Assembly: GCF_026262505.1 (NCBI RefSeq)
Contig: NC_067206.1
Span: 22,273,896-22,337,895 of the forward strand
Reading direction: 5' to 3'
Origin: Trichomonas vaginalis G3
Lineage: Eukaryota; Parabasalia; Trichomonadida; Trichomonadidae
Length of the DNA: 64,000 nucleotides
Below are positions 29,617 to 40,300 of this stretch, piece after piece. Numbering within the stretch: the first letter of the stretch is position 1; every line of letters starts with the position of its first letter. The notes beneath the pieces were generated by a model. The model had not been told where the DNA came from. It made no database searches and saw only the letters and a list, made by a program, of their open reading frames with translations. The translations under genes and the position numbers were made by a program.

Positions 29617-32016
29617 TTATTTTGCACCATGTGAAATAAGAAGTTCTGCTGTTTCTTTACTATTATTTTCTGCTGCAATATGAAGAGCAGTTTTTCCATC
29701 TTCATCTTTTTCATTGATATTTGCACCATGTGAAATAAGAAGTTCCGCTGTTTCTTTACTATTATTTTCTGCTGCAATATGAAGAGCAGTTTTTCCATCT
29801 TCATCTTTTTCATTGATATTTGCACCATGTGAAATAAGAAGTTCCGCTGTTTCTTTACTATTATTTTCTGCTGCAATATGAAGAGCAGTTTTTCCATCTT
29901 CATCTTTTTCATTGATATTTGCACCATGTGAAATAAGAAGTTCCGCTGTTTCTTTACTATTATTTTCTGCTGCAATATGAAGAGCAGTTTTTCCATCTTC
30001 ATCTTTTTCATTGATATTTGCACCATGTGAAATAAGAAGTTCCGCTGTTTCTTTACTATTATTTTCTGCTGCAATATGAAGAGCAGTTTTTCCATCTTCA
30101 TCTTTTTCATTGATATTTGCACCATGTGAAATAAGAAGTTCCGCTGTTTCTTTACTATTATTTTCTGCTGCAATATGAAGAGCAGTTTTTCCATCTTCAT
30201 CTTTTTCATTGATATTTGCACCATGTGAAATAAGAAGTTCCGCTGTTTCTTTACTATTATTTTCTGCTGCAATATGAAGAGCAGTTTTTCCATCTTCATC
30301 TTTTTCATTGATATTTGCACCATGTGAAATAAGAAGTTCCGCTGTTTCTTTACTATTATTTTCTGCTGCAATATGAAGAGCAGTTTTTCCATCTTCATCT
30401 TTTTCATTGATATTTGCACCATGTGAAATAAGAAGTTCCGCTGTTTCTTTACTATTATTTTCTGCTGCAATATGAAGAGCAGTTTTTCCATCTTCATCTT
30501 TTTCATTGATATTTGCACCATGTGAAATAAGAAGTTCCGCTGTTTCTTTACTATTATTTTCTGCTGCAATATGAAGAGCAGTTTTTCCATCTTCATCTTT
30601 TTCATTGATATTTGCACCATGTGAAATAAGAAGTTCCGCTGTTTCTTTACTATTATTTTCTGCTGCAATATGAAGAGCAGTTTTTCCATCTTCATCTTTT
30701 TCATTGATATTTGCACCATGTGAAATAAGAAGTTCCGCTGTTTCTTTACTATTATTTTCTGCTGCAATATGAAGAGCAGTTTTTCCATCTTCATCTTTTT
30801 CATTGATATTTGCACCATGTGAAATAAGAAGTTCCGCTGTTTCTTTACTATTATTTTCTGCTGCAATATGAAGAGCAGTTTTTCCATCTTCATCTTTTTC
30901 ATTGATATTTGCACCATGTGAAATAAGAAGTTCCGCTGTTTCTTTACTATTATTTTCTGCTGCAATATGAAGAGCAGTTTTTCCATCTTCATCTTTTTCA
31001 TTGATATTTGCACCATGTGAAATAAGAAGTTCCGCTGTTTCTTTACTATTATTTTCTGCTGCAATATGAAGAGCGGTTCTTCCAGCATTACCTTTTTCAT
31101 TGATATTTGCACCATGTGATAGGAAATACTCACAAAGAGATGGAATGTTAAACAAAGCAGAATGAATAAAGCATTTGTTAATATCATTAGTTTGGTCATA
31201 ATAAATTAAAAGTGCTTCAAGGTTGTTATAAAATCCACAATCTTCTAAGTTGATTTCAATATTGTATTCATTCATTAAGAATGTAACAAAATCAATATTG
31301 TGTGAAATAATTGAATATTCCATACAATATTTATTTGGTTTTTGATATTTCAAACATTCACTCATGATCTCTGGATTTCCTCTTAAAAATGAAAACTCTA
31401 AACATTCTTGTGTTATTTCCGAGTTAAATTCTGATCTTAATAACTTGAAACAATCAGCTGCTCCATAATAGCAACATATTTCAAGTAATGAATAATTATT
31501 ATAAGAGTTTGGATATAATCTGCTATTATTTTTTTGATCCTTATCAAATCCTTCTCTTTGTGTGAATGAGATGAATAGTTCAAGATTGTTTTCCATAATT
31601 GCTCCGTAAATTGTATTTTCTATATGAATTTCGGAATTTTCAAAATTACATTTTTCGAATTTATCAGACTTGCATAATTTAATTCCATATTCTTCATAAA
31701 ATAGGAAGTTTGAAATAATTGAAATATTTTCGACATCTTTGATATGATAATCATCAGATAAGAGTTTAGCAAGAGATAAATATGACTTTGTATAGCGATT
31801 GTTATACGGAATGATATTTAAAATGTCTCTCATAATCTTTGTGGGTGGATATTTCTTTGAATCAATCAACTCTGCTTTGATCTTTTTGTAAATAGAGATT
31901 AATTCTTCTCCTTTTTCCGTTTTTAGCTGATACAGCGCAATATACGGATCGATGTAGTATTCGTAGATACTTCGTAACTCGCTGAATTTATTTGGATGTA
32001 TGTCTTGATCAGACAT
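29617..32016 (-). CDS. Trichomonad ankyrin repeat protein with 15 near-identical repeats
   Basis: A 799-aa protein. Residues about 1-300 are the N-terminal region typical of the large trichomonad ankyrin family (MSDQDIHPNKFSELRSIYEYYID..., then YNIEINLEDCG; often tagged DUF3447). Residues about 300-798 are 15 ankyrin repeats of 33 aa (TALHIAAENNSKETAELLISHGANINEK). Fourteen units carry DEDGK and the first carries GNAGR. In DNA the repeats are 99 bp and almost identical, pointing to very recent expansion or homogenisation. Translation could open upstream at 32139, but family members begin at MSDQD, so I use 32016. Ankyrin repeats bind partner proteins; the target is unknown. No membrane segment is present in the chosen form. 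Confidence 0.9.
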   Translation of the reverse strand: MSDQDIHPNKFSELRSIYEYYIDPYIALYQLKTEKGEELISIYKKIKAELIDSKKYPPTKIMRDILNIIPYNNRYTKSYLSLAKLLSDDYHIKDVENISIISNFLFYEEYGIKLCKSDKFEKCNFENSEIHIENTIYGAIMENNLELFISFTQREGFDKDQKNNSRLYPNSYNNYSLLEICCYYGAADCFKLLRSEFNSEITQECLEFSFLRGNPEIMSECLKYQKPNKYCMEYSIISHNIDFVTFLMNEYNIEINLEDCGFYNNLEALLIYYDQTNDINKCFIHSALFNIPSLCEYFLSHGANINEKGNAGRTALHIAAENNSKETAELLISHGANINEKDEDGKTALHIAAENNSKETAELLISHGANINEKDEDGKTALHIAAENNSKETAELLISHGANINEKDEDGKTALHIAAENNSKETAELLISHGANINEKDEDGKTALHIAAENNSKETAELLISHGANINEKDEDGKTALHIAAENNSKETAELLISHGANINEKDEDGKTALHIAAENNSKETAELLISHGANINEKDEDGKTALHIAAENNSKETAELLISHGANINEKDEDGKTALHIAAENNSKETAELLISHGANINEKDEDGKTALHIAAENNSKETAELLISHGANINEKDEDGKTALHIAAENNSKETAELLISHGANINEKDEDGKTALHIAAENNSKETAELLISHGANINEKDEDGKTALHIAAENNSKETAELLISHGANINEKDEDGKTALHIAAENNSKETAELLISHGANINEKDEDGKTALHIAAENNSKETAELLISHGAK
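29620..31107 (-). repeat. Tandem 99-bp ankyrin-coding repeat, 15 units
   Basis: The segment beginning GTTTTTCCATCTTCATC recurs every 99 bp from 29687 to about 30974, and a diverged first unit lies near 31075. Inner units are identical or nearly so at the DNA level, including synonymous sites. Confidence 0.95.
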
Positions 32017-32274
32017 GAAAAAAAATTTAAAAGTTATATATTGATATTTTACTATATAAAATATCCTTGTAATCACTAGAAGAAAAAATGCTAAGCTACA
32101 CATGTGGATAACATCTGCTGCAAAGATTTCGGATATCAATTATGGATTCTGATTAAGTTCTAAGATATGAAATGGATTATCAAGAATAGAAAAGTCGAAA
32201 GCAATAAGATTTTTATAAAGAAGCTTATATCATTTTACAAACGTATCAATAATCTTTTTATCCAAATAAGTACA

Positions 32275-32840
32275 CTTCTTCTCTCTGGTCCTGGAAAAGT
32301 TCCAGAGATATCGGTGCATTAGAACTTGGCAAGGTCCTTCCGAAGTCTCTCATAGGTTGAGATTTTGGAAAAACCTTGCCTCAAAGTACACTGATTATCA
32401 GAAAAAGTTATTAGTCTATTAAGACAGAGATTATCCGAGGTCCCTCTATTCTTGAGAGACCTTGGATAAATTCTGTATTAAGATTGTATACTTGTGTTTC
32501 TATCAGAATGTAAATATACTCGAATAGGACAGCTTTCTTCTGAAGTCTCTAATTTTATGAGAGACAGCGGAAGAAAGCTGTCCTATTGTATAGTAGACCT
32601 AGTTTCAGGAGAGACATTTCGTAATGGTTAGAAGCTCCTGGTTCGAAGGTGTGCTTCCATCTTTCAACAACAGAGGACATTTACCATGTGGGACTTAGGA
32701 GTTTTGTAGAAATTGAAAGCCAAGTTGAATTCTTCTGACCTCAAATTAGTATAGATCATGTCTCATTATGAGGTCAACTGACATGAGATCAAGAGCTCCA
32801 AGGATACATTTTTAGCGAGTGGTAGACTCAACAAAAAAAT
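32275..32840 (-). repeat. Multi-hairpin array, copy 2 (inverted and shorter)
   Basis: The same modules as 18956-19750 in reverse order. They are: GGCAAGGTCCTTCCGAAG...ACCTTGCC (32328-32380); GAGATTATCCGAGG... (about 32427-32474); GGACAGCTTTCTTCTG...AGAAAGCTGTCC (about 32527-32583); then more decayed copies of the CAGGAGCT and CAGAGGACATTTACCAT modules; ending at TCCAAGGATACATTTTTAGCGAGTGG. Flanks outside this block are unrelated to the 5-kb element, and no TIR of that element is present here. Confidence 0.75.
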
Positions 32841-33046
32841 TATCTAACAAACGATTATTTATGATTCAAATGCTGTTCGGCATTAGAATCAAAAATAATC
32901 ATTAGAAAGATTATCACACATTTATCGTATTTTTATACAGGTGTGAAGTAATTTGTATTTTTTTTTTAATAAATTATCATTAGAGGAAAAAAGTACGACA
33001 GAAACCGGATGAACCCATGGGGTTTCGAATCCCTCATATTTTTATG

Positions 33047-33430
33047 GCATAATGCCCCTAATATTAGGATGTAATTTCTATGTATGCTTGTATTCAAAGT
33101 TTAAATAAGCTCAATGCTGTCCTATGCAATATTAGAAAATTTTGCAAGTTAATTATAAAAATACAAACAAATTTTATTGAATATTAACTTTGTTTTTGAG
33201 ATATTTGATGAGAAAACTACTCCCTGAATCATCAGAGTCAGATAATACTGAATTGGACTTTTCTTGAGTGGAAGCACTTTCTATTTCGTTCAAAACTGAA
33301 TCATGAGCATACTTTGCTAAGAATTCATTTTCATCTTGTTTTGGTTTCTTTTGTTCTTTTTCAGGTGTTGAATCACTACTATATACTGTCATATTGACTT
33401 TCCCCAAAATTTATACACAAATTACGATAA
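33047..33430 (-). pseudogene. Duplicated tail A of the C2-like gene, fused to a Pmp-like 5' scrap
   Basis: 33174-33394 encodes the last about 75 codons of the gene at 35457-37067 (MTVYSSDSTPEKEQKKPKQ ... FLIKYLKNKVNIQ), lacking a few codons (INLLGTD) found in the parent, together with its 3' flank from 33047. At 33395 the sequence switches to the head of a Pmp-like copy (minus strand GGGGAAAGTC, preceded by TTTGTGTATAAATTTT). A chimera of two gene ends; not expected to be functional. Confidence 0.7.
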
Positions 33431-33479
33431 TAACCTTATTTTTTATGAAAACGGATCATTCTTGACAATTTCATATATA

Positions 33480-33865
33480 AGCCAAATAATCCCAGTGTTA
33501 GGATGTGGTTTCTGTGCATTCATATGTGCAATGTTTTTTTGGGCACAATACTGTCATTTGCAATATTAGTAAATATTTCCGAATAAAATGTTCAAAAATT
33601 TTGCAAGTTAATTATAAAAATACAAACAAATTTTATTGAATATTAACTTTGTTTTTGAGATATTTGATGAGAAAACTACTCCCTGAATCATCAGAGTCAG
33701 ATAATACTGAATTGGACTTTTCTTGAGTGGAGACATTTTCTATTTCGTTTAAAATTGAATCATGTGCATATTTTGCTAAGAATTCATCTGTTCCAAGAAG
33801 ATTTATTTCATTTTCATCTTGTTTTGGTTTCTTTTGTTCTTTTTCAGGTGTTGAATCACTTCTAT
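33480..33865 (-). pseudogene. Duplicated tail B of the C2-like gene
   Basis: Second partial copy of the same C-terminal exon and 3' flank, retaining the INLLGTD codons. It ends abruptly at about 33862, where the coding sequence breaks off into unrelated AT-rich DNA. With tail A and the parent this makes three copies within 2.7 kb. Confidence 0.7.
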
Positions 33866-34274
33866 AAAGTTTTATTCTTCTTTCAAATTAATTTTATGAT
33901 AAAAATACTTCATATAAAAGTATATGTAAACAATCATCACACTTCTATGTGAAGTATTTGTATGATAAAATTGGGACTTATCAACTTCTGACAAATCAAA
34001 ATGTTGTGTTCCACTATAATTATTCAATATTTTGCATTGCAACTCTAATATTATTAATTACCTTGGAATAGTTAATATAATTATCAAGACATCTACTAGG
34101 AGATATTTTTTCTGGGCAATCCACAAAAAATAAATTGAAAATATATCAGATAGAATTAATTGCACTGTATATAACTTAACTTTGGTTTTTTAATATATAC
34201 TATGATTTATATTCTTTCTCTCATTAGATTTATATGATTGTTACATTTTCATTATTGAAATACACAATATTAGA
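33866..34274. other. Intergenic region
   Basis: AT-rich; the right part (from about 34195) is the 3' flank shared by Pmp-like copies, with the ATTCTTTCTCTCATTAGATTTATATGA type sequence also seen near 26560 and 44870. Confidence 0.4.
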
Positions 34275-35270
34275 TTATGAGAAGAATCTAATGTTTACTA
34301 AAGTTTGTAAAAAAAGAGAAAGTTTATTAACTTTAGAAATACTTTTATTGATAATTGCAAATTCTGCTTGGCAATTACCTGTTGAAAGATGAATCAATTT
34401 GTTAATAAATAGTTCTCTTGTATTAGTAGGTACTACATTTCTATAAAATGTTGATGAAATCGAATTGTCAATGTAACAATTATCAACTGTTGTTTGTTCA
34501 TTACCATCGTTATATATCAAACATGAATATTTAGGAGCAGTGTTGTTAATAAAAGAACAACTTTTTATGGTAAGAGAATTATCTGTATGGTAAATAATTC
34601 CAGTATCTGATGTTGCTATGGTATTATTTATAATATTACATGAATCAATCAATGCGTTATTCCAAAAATCTAGAATCATAGTATCTGGTGCTAAATTATT
34701 AACAACAGTTGTATAGTTATATTTTGTTGTGTATTTTTCTAAAGGACTTTTATACCAACCAGCAGGTATGGAAGCAGATTCACATGATGAAAAATTTGTT
34801 GATGAAACTACAATATTATCACGTTCTGCATAAATAGAACTACCACCATTTTCTATTCCTACATCGAAAAGGGAACTTTCAATAAAAAAGTTTAAGTTAT
34901 CTGTGTCAACATATGTATATGAAAATTGGCCTTCACCTTGGCTTTGGCATTTTGTACAACAGAACTTTCGTTGAACAATTGAACTATTACTGTCAATTTT
35001 GTAGTAAATGCAACTTCCACTTTCTTCCGAAGTGCAGTTACTAAAAGAACAACGGTTATGCAGGAATAAAGTGTTGGAAATGGAATCAAAGTTGATAACT
35101 CGGTCGTTATCATCAAAAAAATTACACTCATCTAAGTAATATTGACCTTTATCTGCTGGTAGATTACAATTTTGACAATATTGAGTTGCTACACCTACAA
35201 AACTGTTTTCAAAGTAACTATTCCAAACATCGTCATCCTGCTCGGATGACTTTCCCCAGAACTGACACAC
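34275..35270 (-). CDS. Pmp-like right-handed-repeat surface protein copy 2 (open frame, no ATG)
   Basis: 331 open codons beginning QFWGKSSEQDDDVWNSYF and running to LSLFLQTLVNIRFFS. Asn-, Ser- and Cys-rich short repeats (CSFSNCTSEESGSC, FCCTKCQSQGEG, NIVVSSTNFSSC, CNIINNT, SCSFINNTAP, NCYIDNSIS) resemble the beta-helix surface proteins of trichomonads. The frame is fully open, yet the only possible initiator at the left end is GTG, directly after a stop; no ATG, signal peptide or typical initiator precedes it. Either a 5'-truncated copy or a gene whose first exon I cannot see. It lies just downstream of the C2-like gene on the same strand. Confidence 0.55.
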   Translation of the reverse strand: MCQFWGKSSEQDDDVWNSYFENSFVGVATQYCQNCNLPADKGQYYLDECNFFDDNDRVINFDSISNTLFLHNRCSFSNCTSEESGSCIYYKIDSNSSIVQRKFCCTKCQSQGEGQFSYTYVDTDNLNFFIESSLFDVGIENGGSSIYAERDNIVVSSTNFSSCESASIPAGWYKSPLEKYTTKYNYTTVVNNLAPDTMILDFWNNALIDSCNIINNTIATSDTGIIYHTDNSLTIKSCSFINNTAPKYSCLIYNDGNEQTTVDNCYIDNSISSTFYRNVVPTNTRELFINKLIHLSTGNCQAEFAIINKSISKVNKLSLFLQTLVNIRFFS

Positions 35271-35456
35271 AAATCACCTAATTAACCTTATTTCTTTGAC
35301 CATATATTTTTATCGCATAAATAATACTTCAATAATAGGATGTAATTTCTATGCACACTTGTGTTCAATGTTTATTTAGGCTGAATATTGCCATTAATTG
35401 TTTCCTCATAAAATGATCAAAAATTTTCTAATTAAACATAAAAATACAAACAAATT

Positions 35457-37067
35457 TTATTGAATATTAACTTTGTTTTTGAGATATTTGATGAGAAAAC
35501 TACTCCCTGAATCATCAGAGTCAGATAATACTGAATTGGACTTTTCTTGAGTGGAGACATTTTCTATTTCGTTTAAAATTGAATCATGTGCATATTTTGC
35601 TAAGAATTCATCTGTTCCAAGAAGATTTATTTCATTTTCATCTTGTTTTGGTTTCTTTTGTTCTTTTTCAGGTGTTGAATCACTACTATATACTGTCATA
35701 TTAATCATGTTACTTACAGTTTCTTCAGGGACTCCTTCTGAGTCTAATTTATCTAAAATAGAACAGCAATCAACATCTAAATCATCATCACTTAATTTCA
35801 GAATTGAAAATCCTGTTTTCTTTGGTTGATCTTCAAAGTCTGCAATGACAACTGTGCCTGTGAATCCAAAGTCTCTTTTCTTTCGTGGTTTGAATTCATG
35901 TTCTGATATATCTGATATGTCATTCATTCGTGCATTTTCTTGACCTGGATTTAATATATGAAGAAGCTCAACAAGGTCATCAAGAGGTTGAGATCCTTCA
36001 CTTTTCTCTTGCTTTTGTGATTCAGTTTGAATTTCGACTGATTCTGTGATCATTACATTATATGGTTGACATTGAACACCATACTCTGATAATACGATAG
36101 AATTCAATGGTTTCCAACCATTTTCTTTTGCTTTTTCCTTCCAATTTTCCAATCCTGTTCCAGGAGGAAGCCAACCGCGCATTCTTGCCTTTTCCATCCA
36201 ATTCGTACTCGAATGTTTATGCTTCCTATGTGGTCTTTTCTCCTTTTTTGTTCTCTCTTTCTTCTTTCCTTTTGGTTTTGGAATTTTTGTATCAACATCT
36301 TTGTCTTCAGGATGATCAAATGCAAACGGATTAGGTTCTTTAGGTTTCTCATCTAATTTAGGGTCGCGAGTAACTATTTCTTCTGTAATTTCAAGAAAAT
36401 GCGGACCTTGTTTCTCTAATTCTTTGAAAAATTCTTGATGAACATCATATCCAAAGGCAATTGTAATCAATACCTTTCCTATCACTTTCTTGTATTCGTT
36501 TTCAAAGTTTATTTCTTCATTTTTATAGTAAAATAGCAATTCTTTTTCATCAATTAATTTCTTTTCTAAAAGTGTTAAAGGAAGTATAGCAAAACCAAGG
36601 AGTTTTTCACCTGTACTTGTGATACAGTAGAGTTCGAATGTGATTGCGTATTTAGACATATCTAACGGGATGATATTTGAATAATCAATCTGATATCCAC
36701 TATTAAGAACAGGGCTTGCATTCATACAAGCAACTGTTTCAGTCTGTATGATTGGTAAATCAGGATGTACGCGCATTTTAATATATACTTGATTAAAAAA
36801 ATCGGTAGTTTTCTTTCGAGGAAATTTAACATTTGATAACTGATGAATCATTATAAATAATTTTGATGGTTGCTGCTTTTCTTCTTCATTTTTTGCTTTG
36901 TTTCGTTTAGGTGAAGGTAAAAAGTCATCAATTTCATGTTCTTCAGTATTTTTGAGACTTTTATTTGATTTTCGAAGAGAACTAGTAAATGTATCAAGAT
37001 TTGTACTTGATCCTGAAAGAAAATCACTTGGAGCAAAGTCAGATGAAAGAAGAGAAGATGTTTTCAT
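35457..37067 (-). CDS. C2-like domain protein with basic linker, function unknown
   Basis: A 536-aa protein. Residues about 70-215 look like a C2-type beta sandwich (KLFIMIHQLSNVKFPRKK..., VYIKMRVHPDLP, ITFELYCITSTGEKLLGFAILPL, VIGKVLITIAFGY), similar in style to C2 domains of centriolar/ciliary proteins such as CEP120. It is followed by a highly basic run (KPKGKKKERTKKEKRPHRKHKH, about 255-276) and two Trp-containing repeats (WMEKARMRGWLPPG / WKEKAKENGWKPL). The C-terminal third is acidic and Ser-rich, ending YLKNKVNIQ. Two extra copies of this tail lie at 33.0-33.9 kb. The ATG is preceded by TTCACCAAGG, a weak initiator. A basal-body role is only a guess from domain style. Confidence 0.7.
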   Translation of the reverse strand: MKTSSLLSSDFAPSDFLSGSSTNLDTFTSSLRKSNKSLKNTEEHEIDDFLPSPKRNKAKNEEEKQQPSKLFIMIHQLSNVKFPRKKTTDFFNQVYIKMRVHPDLPIIQTETVACMNASPVLNSGYQIDYSNIIPLDMSKYAITFELYCITSTGEKLLGFAILPLTLLEKKLIDEKELLFYYKNEEINFENEYKKVIGKVLITIAFGYDVHQEFFKELEKQGPHFLEITEEIVTRDPKLDEKPKEPNPFAFDHPEDKDVDTKIPKPKGKKKERTKKEKRPHRKHKHSSTNWMEKARMRGWLPPGTGLENWKEKAKENGWKPLNSIVLSEYGVQCQPYNVMITESVEIQTESQKQEKSEGSQPLDDLVELLHILNPGQENARMNDISDISEHEFKPRKKRDFGFTGTVVIADFEDQPKKTGFSILKLSDDDLDVDCCSILDKLDSEGVPEETVSNMINMTVYSSDSTPEKEQKKPKQDENEINLLGTDEFLAKYAHDSILNEIENVSTQEKSNSVLSDSDDSGSSFLIKYLKNKVNIQ

Positions 37068-37396
37068 TCCTTGGTGAACGTTTAAAAAATAAAACTCTCA
37101 AAATTATCATCATAATATCTACTTCCACTGTGATTTATTATTAGTGTTGATTAAAATTTTCAAAAATTCAACAAAAAGTTTCATGATTTTGGGGAATTTT
37201 GATCTGATAATGAGGAAATTTTAACTGTAATCAAAAGAATACTAAATATTATATAAGCTGCATATGAATTATTATATATTAAAAGCACTCAATTCAAAGT
37301 TTGACCAATGATTAATTGATCTTGAATTTTCTTGGAATATTAGCGTTATGAACAGTACTAGATTAAAAACATCAAAAATAATAAAAACAAAAAAGT

Positions 37397-40300
37397 TTAT
37401 TGAAGAACAGTAGCACTACAAATAATAGGGATATTTCCCTGATTAGTTTGGACAGTAAAACTAGCACGAACTTTTTCAACTTTCCTTGCCGTGAATCTAA
37501 TTTTGATAGTTAAAGTCAATCCAGCTGCCAAAACACCAGGCACTGTGAGAATAGTAATATCCGGATGCGTTGGCTGTGAGAAAGAGTACTTCATTTGTTC
37601 ATTCGAAGTATTCTGAATCTTCACAATTTGCAAACCAGTATCTCCAATATGCATCGTCATGAAATCGGCAGAATGAGATCCAGAAGCAGTCTGAGGTCTA
37701 GACACTTCTGTTCTATACATTCTTGTAGATGTTTGTGGGGTACTTGGGCTTGTTCTAGGTAATGGAGCAGCCATTTTAACTTTTTCTGGAGTTTTCGGAG
37801 AAGTTTGTTCGATTTTTGGAGGTTCATCGATATCAGGTTTGATTTCAGGAGTTACTAAGTCATGCATATGCATTCGAGGCTCTTGCACACGTGGTTTGAT
37901 CTTGTTTGGATCTTCCGGTTTTGCGTACAAAGCTTCAGGAGAACTCCAGAAGTCAAATTTGTCACTTTTACTTGGTTTTTCTGTGAATTTTTGCATTTGA
38001 GCAATCAAAATTGCAGGAGAAGGAGTTTCAGGGGGCTGAGGCAATGGCTCTTCAGGTTCAGGTTCTGGTGGGTTTATCTCCAAGAGGAATCTCTCCTCTC
38101 TTTGTGTGATGATCTGTTCCATTAATGTGGACATTCTCTTCCTGTTTTCCGTGAAAATCATCCTCTCTGTTTCGGCGGAATCCAAAATATCGGCTGGATC
38201 TTCGATAACTTCATTTTTCTTTGGTTTACGTGAAGATGACGGTTTTTGCGGTTTCGGTTTTGGAATTGTCAAAGTCTTTAATATTCCAAACCTTGCTTGT
38301 TTATCAGGGATGTTCGTCTTGTAGAAGAACAATGGTATTTTATCTTTTTTATGCAAAGAAACAACATCCAATGATAAATCCGCAGAAATTTTCTCTTCTT
38401 CTTCGTAAACTCTGAAATTGTTTTCTTCTCCCAAAGGAATCTGTGATTTATGGATGAATTCAGTGGCAGAGAAATCAGGTCTTACTGCGAAGAATCTTGG
38501 ACAGAACATCTTATGCAAATCTAACAATCTCTGGTCGTTTTGGACATCTTTAAATGGAACAATGTTTCCCCAAAGTGTCGAAACAACTTCGAGTTTTTTG
38601 TTGACAGGTTCTTCAGGGGAAGGAACGAAACCGAATCTTTCCAAGCCTTCAGAACTTGTATAAAGTATTTCATCACCGCATTTGGCTTGTACTACATCAT
38701 TTGCAATGTTTTCAACTGTTTCTCCGCACTTGATATTTACAGAACCTTGATTTAATGTTGCTGTAAATTTTTCTGAACATCCTGTGAAACTATTCTTACT
38801 TGCAGAGAAATTAATACCTTGTACAGAGAAAGAAAATCCTTCATTCTTTACAGTGATATCAGGGAAACCTGGTAATTGATAATAATTCTGGTTCTTTGAA
38901 AATCTCAATATAAAATCAGTTGAAAACGTGACAACAATTGTTCCATCATCATGTTCTTCTACATCCAAGTTATCTCTTCTTACGTATTTCTTAATTTTCG
39001 TGTAGTAATTGTAGATTTCTTGTATTCTATCATTATTACACACGAGTTTCTGTCCGTTCTTATACACATAAGTCATTCCATTCTTTTCTGTCCACAACCA
39101 ACCATCTTCTGTTTGTTTTCCAATTGTTCCCTGTGGAGTAACAACATATTTCGTGTTCTCGTAATTAAAAACAATTTCTCCTTTGTTGTTTATCAAAATG
39201 TTTGGTTTGTTTATCATCGATAAAACGACTTTTTCTTCTGTCATTCTGATGGAATAATTGTCCATGAAAACAGTCATTTCGTTTGAAGGACCAAACATCA
39301 TTTTTAGTTCGCCATCGTAAACATTTGTTGTTTTACAGTCAGTTGTTGCAGACAAATCTTGGTTGAAATAAGTGTTGACAACAAATGAAGGCTGACTGTA
39401 ATAAATGTCTCTGTTTACAACAACTTTCAAGCCTTTAATGAATAAATAAGGTGTAGACAATGAAATGTTTTCAGAATGAGAACAAGGTAACAAATAAATT
39501 GGATCTTTTTCATTGGAAAGCCTTTGTTGGATTGGTGGCAATATAGAATTGATCTTATTGTGTCTTATTTGATCAGCAATCTTCTCAGAAACACGTGATT
39601 TCTTTTCTTGGACTTCTTTCTGTTCAAAAACATTCTCTAACCATTCGGAAATTCCATCAATAACCATTGGACAATATAATTCTTTCTTAGTAAAGCCAAT
39701 TTGTTTGGAAACAGGAGCCATGGTCAATATCCATAATATTCCAACACTTTCTTCCAAAGTAGAAGTAACAATTAAAGAATTTTGTATTGCTTCTTCAAGA
39801 AAATCCATGCAATCAACGTGTTCTTTGAAATAACACCAGTTCTGCCAATCATAAAATGCAGAAGGAAGGCCAAGCATGTACTGCTTGTTAGCTTTAACAG
39901 CTAATGTCTCTAAATGATGGCCGGCCGCACAATAATACTGATCTTGGTCTTGGTAAAATTTGAAAACAGCTCTTTCTGCAAGACCACGGTCTTCTATTGG
40001 TTCCCAGTTGATCAAACTGTAGACAGTATCGAAGATTGATGGTATAGATGGGTATGTAACTATTGGATTTGTGAAATCTTCGTCGTCATCTCGTTTTGGA
40101 TTCGCAACAAACTGTCTGGAGATGTCTTTAAGCAGATTTTTGAACATATTGTTGTAGGGATCGGCAGGTGTGGTAGTTGAGATAACAGGAGGAGGGTCAT
40201 TTTGGCCATTATTGAAAATATAATAATATATAGCGTCGTAAATGTTTCCTGGGCTCATTTTAAGGAAGTATTTGAATTTCTCGAGGTTAAGATTTAATTG

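Noticed and set aside
29620-31107. Regular direct repeats resembling a CRISPR array
   Set aside because: The whole 99-bp unit repeats without unique spacers, codes for ankyrin repeats, and the genome is eukaryotic.
29601-31199. 532-codon second frame across the ankyrin repeats
   Set aside because: The 99-bp unit is a multiple of three, so any stop-free frame in one unit stays open through all 15; the protein is just a repeated frame-shifted ankyrin unit.
32017-32139. Upstream extension of the ankyrin protein giving a hydrophobic leader
   Set aside because: Family members start at MSDQDIHPNKF; the extension has no conserved features.
33005-33045. tRNA T-arm-like GGGGTTTCGAATCCC
   Set aside because: An extra T disrupts the B box and no A box or cloverleaf precedes it.
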